Origin: Verpa conica
Lineage: Eukaryota; Ascomycota; Pezizomycetes; Pezizales; Morchellaceae
DNA: 64,000 nt
Reading direction: 5' to 3'
NCBI GenBank assembly: GCA_033030425.1
Contig: JAUFSD010000001.1
Coordinates: forward strand, 1,426,001 to 1,490,000
Within the stretch, counting starts at the first letter, position 1. Each line of letters starts with the position of its first letter. The position numbers were made by a program, and so were the translations under genes. Under the pieces are notes generated by a model. The model saw only the letters and a program-made list of their open reading frames with translations, was not told the origin of the DNA and made no database searches. Positions 62,743 through 64,000 of the stretch are shown piece by piece.

Positions 62743-64000
62743 ATGATGACGATCCAGATGGGTACACTCTCGCAGACCCGGGCGCTAATAGTGAGCTGCT
62801 TGTTGACCGGATTAATTGTCTATACACTCTCGTCCCGGTTTCAATCATCATCCTTGACAACGATAGTACCAGCAACAGGTCGAGGTGTAGGATATAATCC
62901 TGAGCTCGGAGTAGCTTACGGGGAAGATGAACCTTCAATCCCTCACGGTATCTCTGTGTTCAAGCCCGACCGATATAAGAAGCATCTGGTCCTTCCGAGG
63001 ATGTCGAATGAGGATGTTTCCTGGCTCACATACCTCCCGGGCGAGCTCAACATCACGCCGAAGCCATATATTGTGGATGCAGACTTGTCGAACCCACCTG
63101 TGGGCGCACTTACGACGCCGGTGAACAAGGTACGAACAGTAGCTTCCTTCTATATCTACTTGTTTGATACTGATACTCCACTATAGGGACACGAAGTACT
63201 AGTATACCTAACCTATATCATCGAGCACTACGACCACGCCCTCGCTGACATCATAATCTTTGTGCACGCCCACTCCGCAACCTGGCACAACAACGACCTC
63301 CAACTCGCCTCAACCCCCGTGATGCTCATCGAAATGAACTACCTCCGCGTCATCAGACACGGCTACGTGAACCTCCGCTGCCACTGGCAACCCGGGTGTC
63401 CAGCATGGATCAGAACAAACAGCACAGAGCTTGACATCAACAAAAAGGAAGAAGTCGTCTTCCGCACCGCATTCCAGGAGATCTTTCCAGACGAGCCTAT
63501 CCCGAATATACTCTCCACTGCGTGCTGTGCGCAGTTTGCGGTTACCAAGGAGACGATACTTGCTCATCCGAAAGAGCGCTACATCAGATGGCGACAATGG
63601 ATCATTGATACGGGCCTGGAGGATGAGGTCTCGGGCCGCATCTGGGAGTATCTGTGGCAATATGTGTTTCCTGGCCCGGGACGCATGGGGTCGTCTGATC
63701 AGAAGGCGGTTAGTTGTCCGAAGGAACACGTTTGCTACTGTGATGGGTATGGGTATTGTTTCGGCGGCGAGGAACAGTACAAGGATTTTTTTAGCCGGAG
63801 GGAGAAGGCGAATAATTTGAGGGACCGACTGCGTAAAGCGGAGGAGGACACGATGGCGATTAATGATGACTGGCGGAGAGAGGGCATGGACAGAGTAAGA
63901 GCAGAGATCAAGGAGTTGGATGATTGGTGTGAGGAGGAGGCTATGAAAGCGAGGATTCGCGGGAAGGATCCGAAGCAGCGGAAATTGGAGTTGGGAAGTG
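62743..64000 (+). CDS. DUF3431 type II membrane protein, 5' part
   Basis: Exons 62743-63129 and 63187-64000, running past the window edge; 400 residues are visible, with a 57-bp phase-0 intron (donor GTACGA, acceptor TATAG). Near the N-terminus is a single hydrophobic segment (ALIVSCLLTGLIVYTL) typical of a Golgi-type signal anchor. After a stem, the DUF3431 domain begins at GHEVLVYLTYIIEHYDHALA and continues with DIIIFVHAHSATWHNND, GYVNLRCHWQPGCP, ACCAQFAVTKETILAHPKER and WEYLWQYVFPG. A Cys-containing loop and a charged helical tail follow. DUF3431 proteins are glycosyltransferase-like, but activity is unproven. The double ATG at 62743 opens the frame just before the anchor. Confidence 0.9.

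Noticed and set aside
1..64000. CRISPR arrays, bacterial operons, rRNA genes
   Set aside because: No regularly spaced direct repeats, no polycistronic layout and no rRNA sequence were seen; the sequence is eukaryotic.

Overview
The window looks like nuclear DNA of a filamentous ascomycete (Pezizomycotina). Genes are broken by short introns of 48 to 152 bp with GT...AG ends and CTAAY-type branch sites. The recognisable products are typical of this group: cellobiose dehydrogenase, a PL20-like lyase, a DUF3431 protein, an F-box protein, a C2H2 factor and J-domain/Myb proteins. I cannot name the species. The low density (13 protein genes in 64 kb, with gene-free stretches up to about 7 kb) would suit a repeat-rich class such as Pezizomycetes, but that is only an inference.

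Layout. 1-1310: 5' part of a cellobiose dehydrogenase gene on the minus strand, cut by the window edge. 3838-3910: tRNA-Cys(GCA). 7490-9374: Myb/SANT-like protein. 10365-10889: F-box protein. 13135-14074: secreted PL20-like polysaccharide lyase. 17211-17744 and 20122-20651: divergently transcribed paralogues of an unnamed small protein family. 24906-26798: MFS transporter. 30169-31248: J-domain/coiled-coil/Myb protein. 38464-39387: C2H2 zinc-finger protein. 45270-46102: unrecognised low-complexity protein. 50438-52954: 11-exon secreted protein with a PKD/Ig-like domain. 53826-54802: DJ-1/PfpI-family gene with apparent lesions. 57036-58263: second J-domain/coiled-coil/Myb protein. 59424-59496: second tRNA-Cys(GCA), identical in sequence to the first. 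62743-64000: 5' part of a DUF3431 membrane protein, cut by the right edge.

Functions. Cellobiose dehydrogenase and the lyase would act outside the cell on plant or microbial polysaccharides. The MFS carrier and DUF3431 protein are membrane proteins. Three genes carry a related C-terminal Myb-like module, and two of these share an identical layout with an N-terminal J domain and the same intron phases. No operon-like logic or secondary-metabolite cluster is visible. Gene models were spliced by hand, keeping reading frame across every junction.

Between genes I see no transposon protein, but there are several short inverted-repeat elements. Two of them (11310-11423 and 27098-27255) share their terminal sequence, and another (43746-43832) has a diverged second copy nearby. 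Also present are microsatellites, 12-13-base G runs and many CTAGCTAG-type palindromes.
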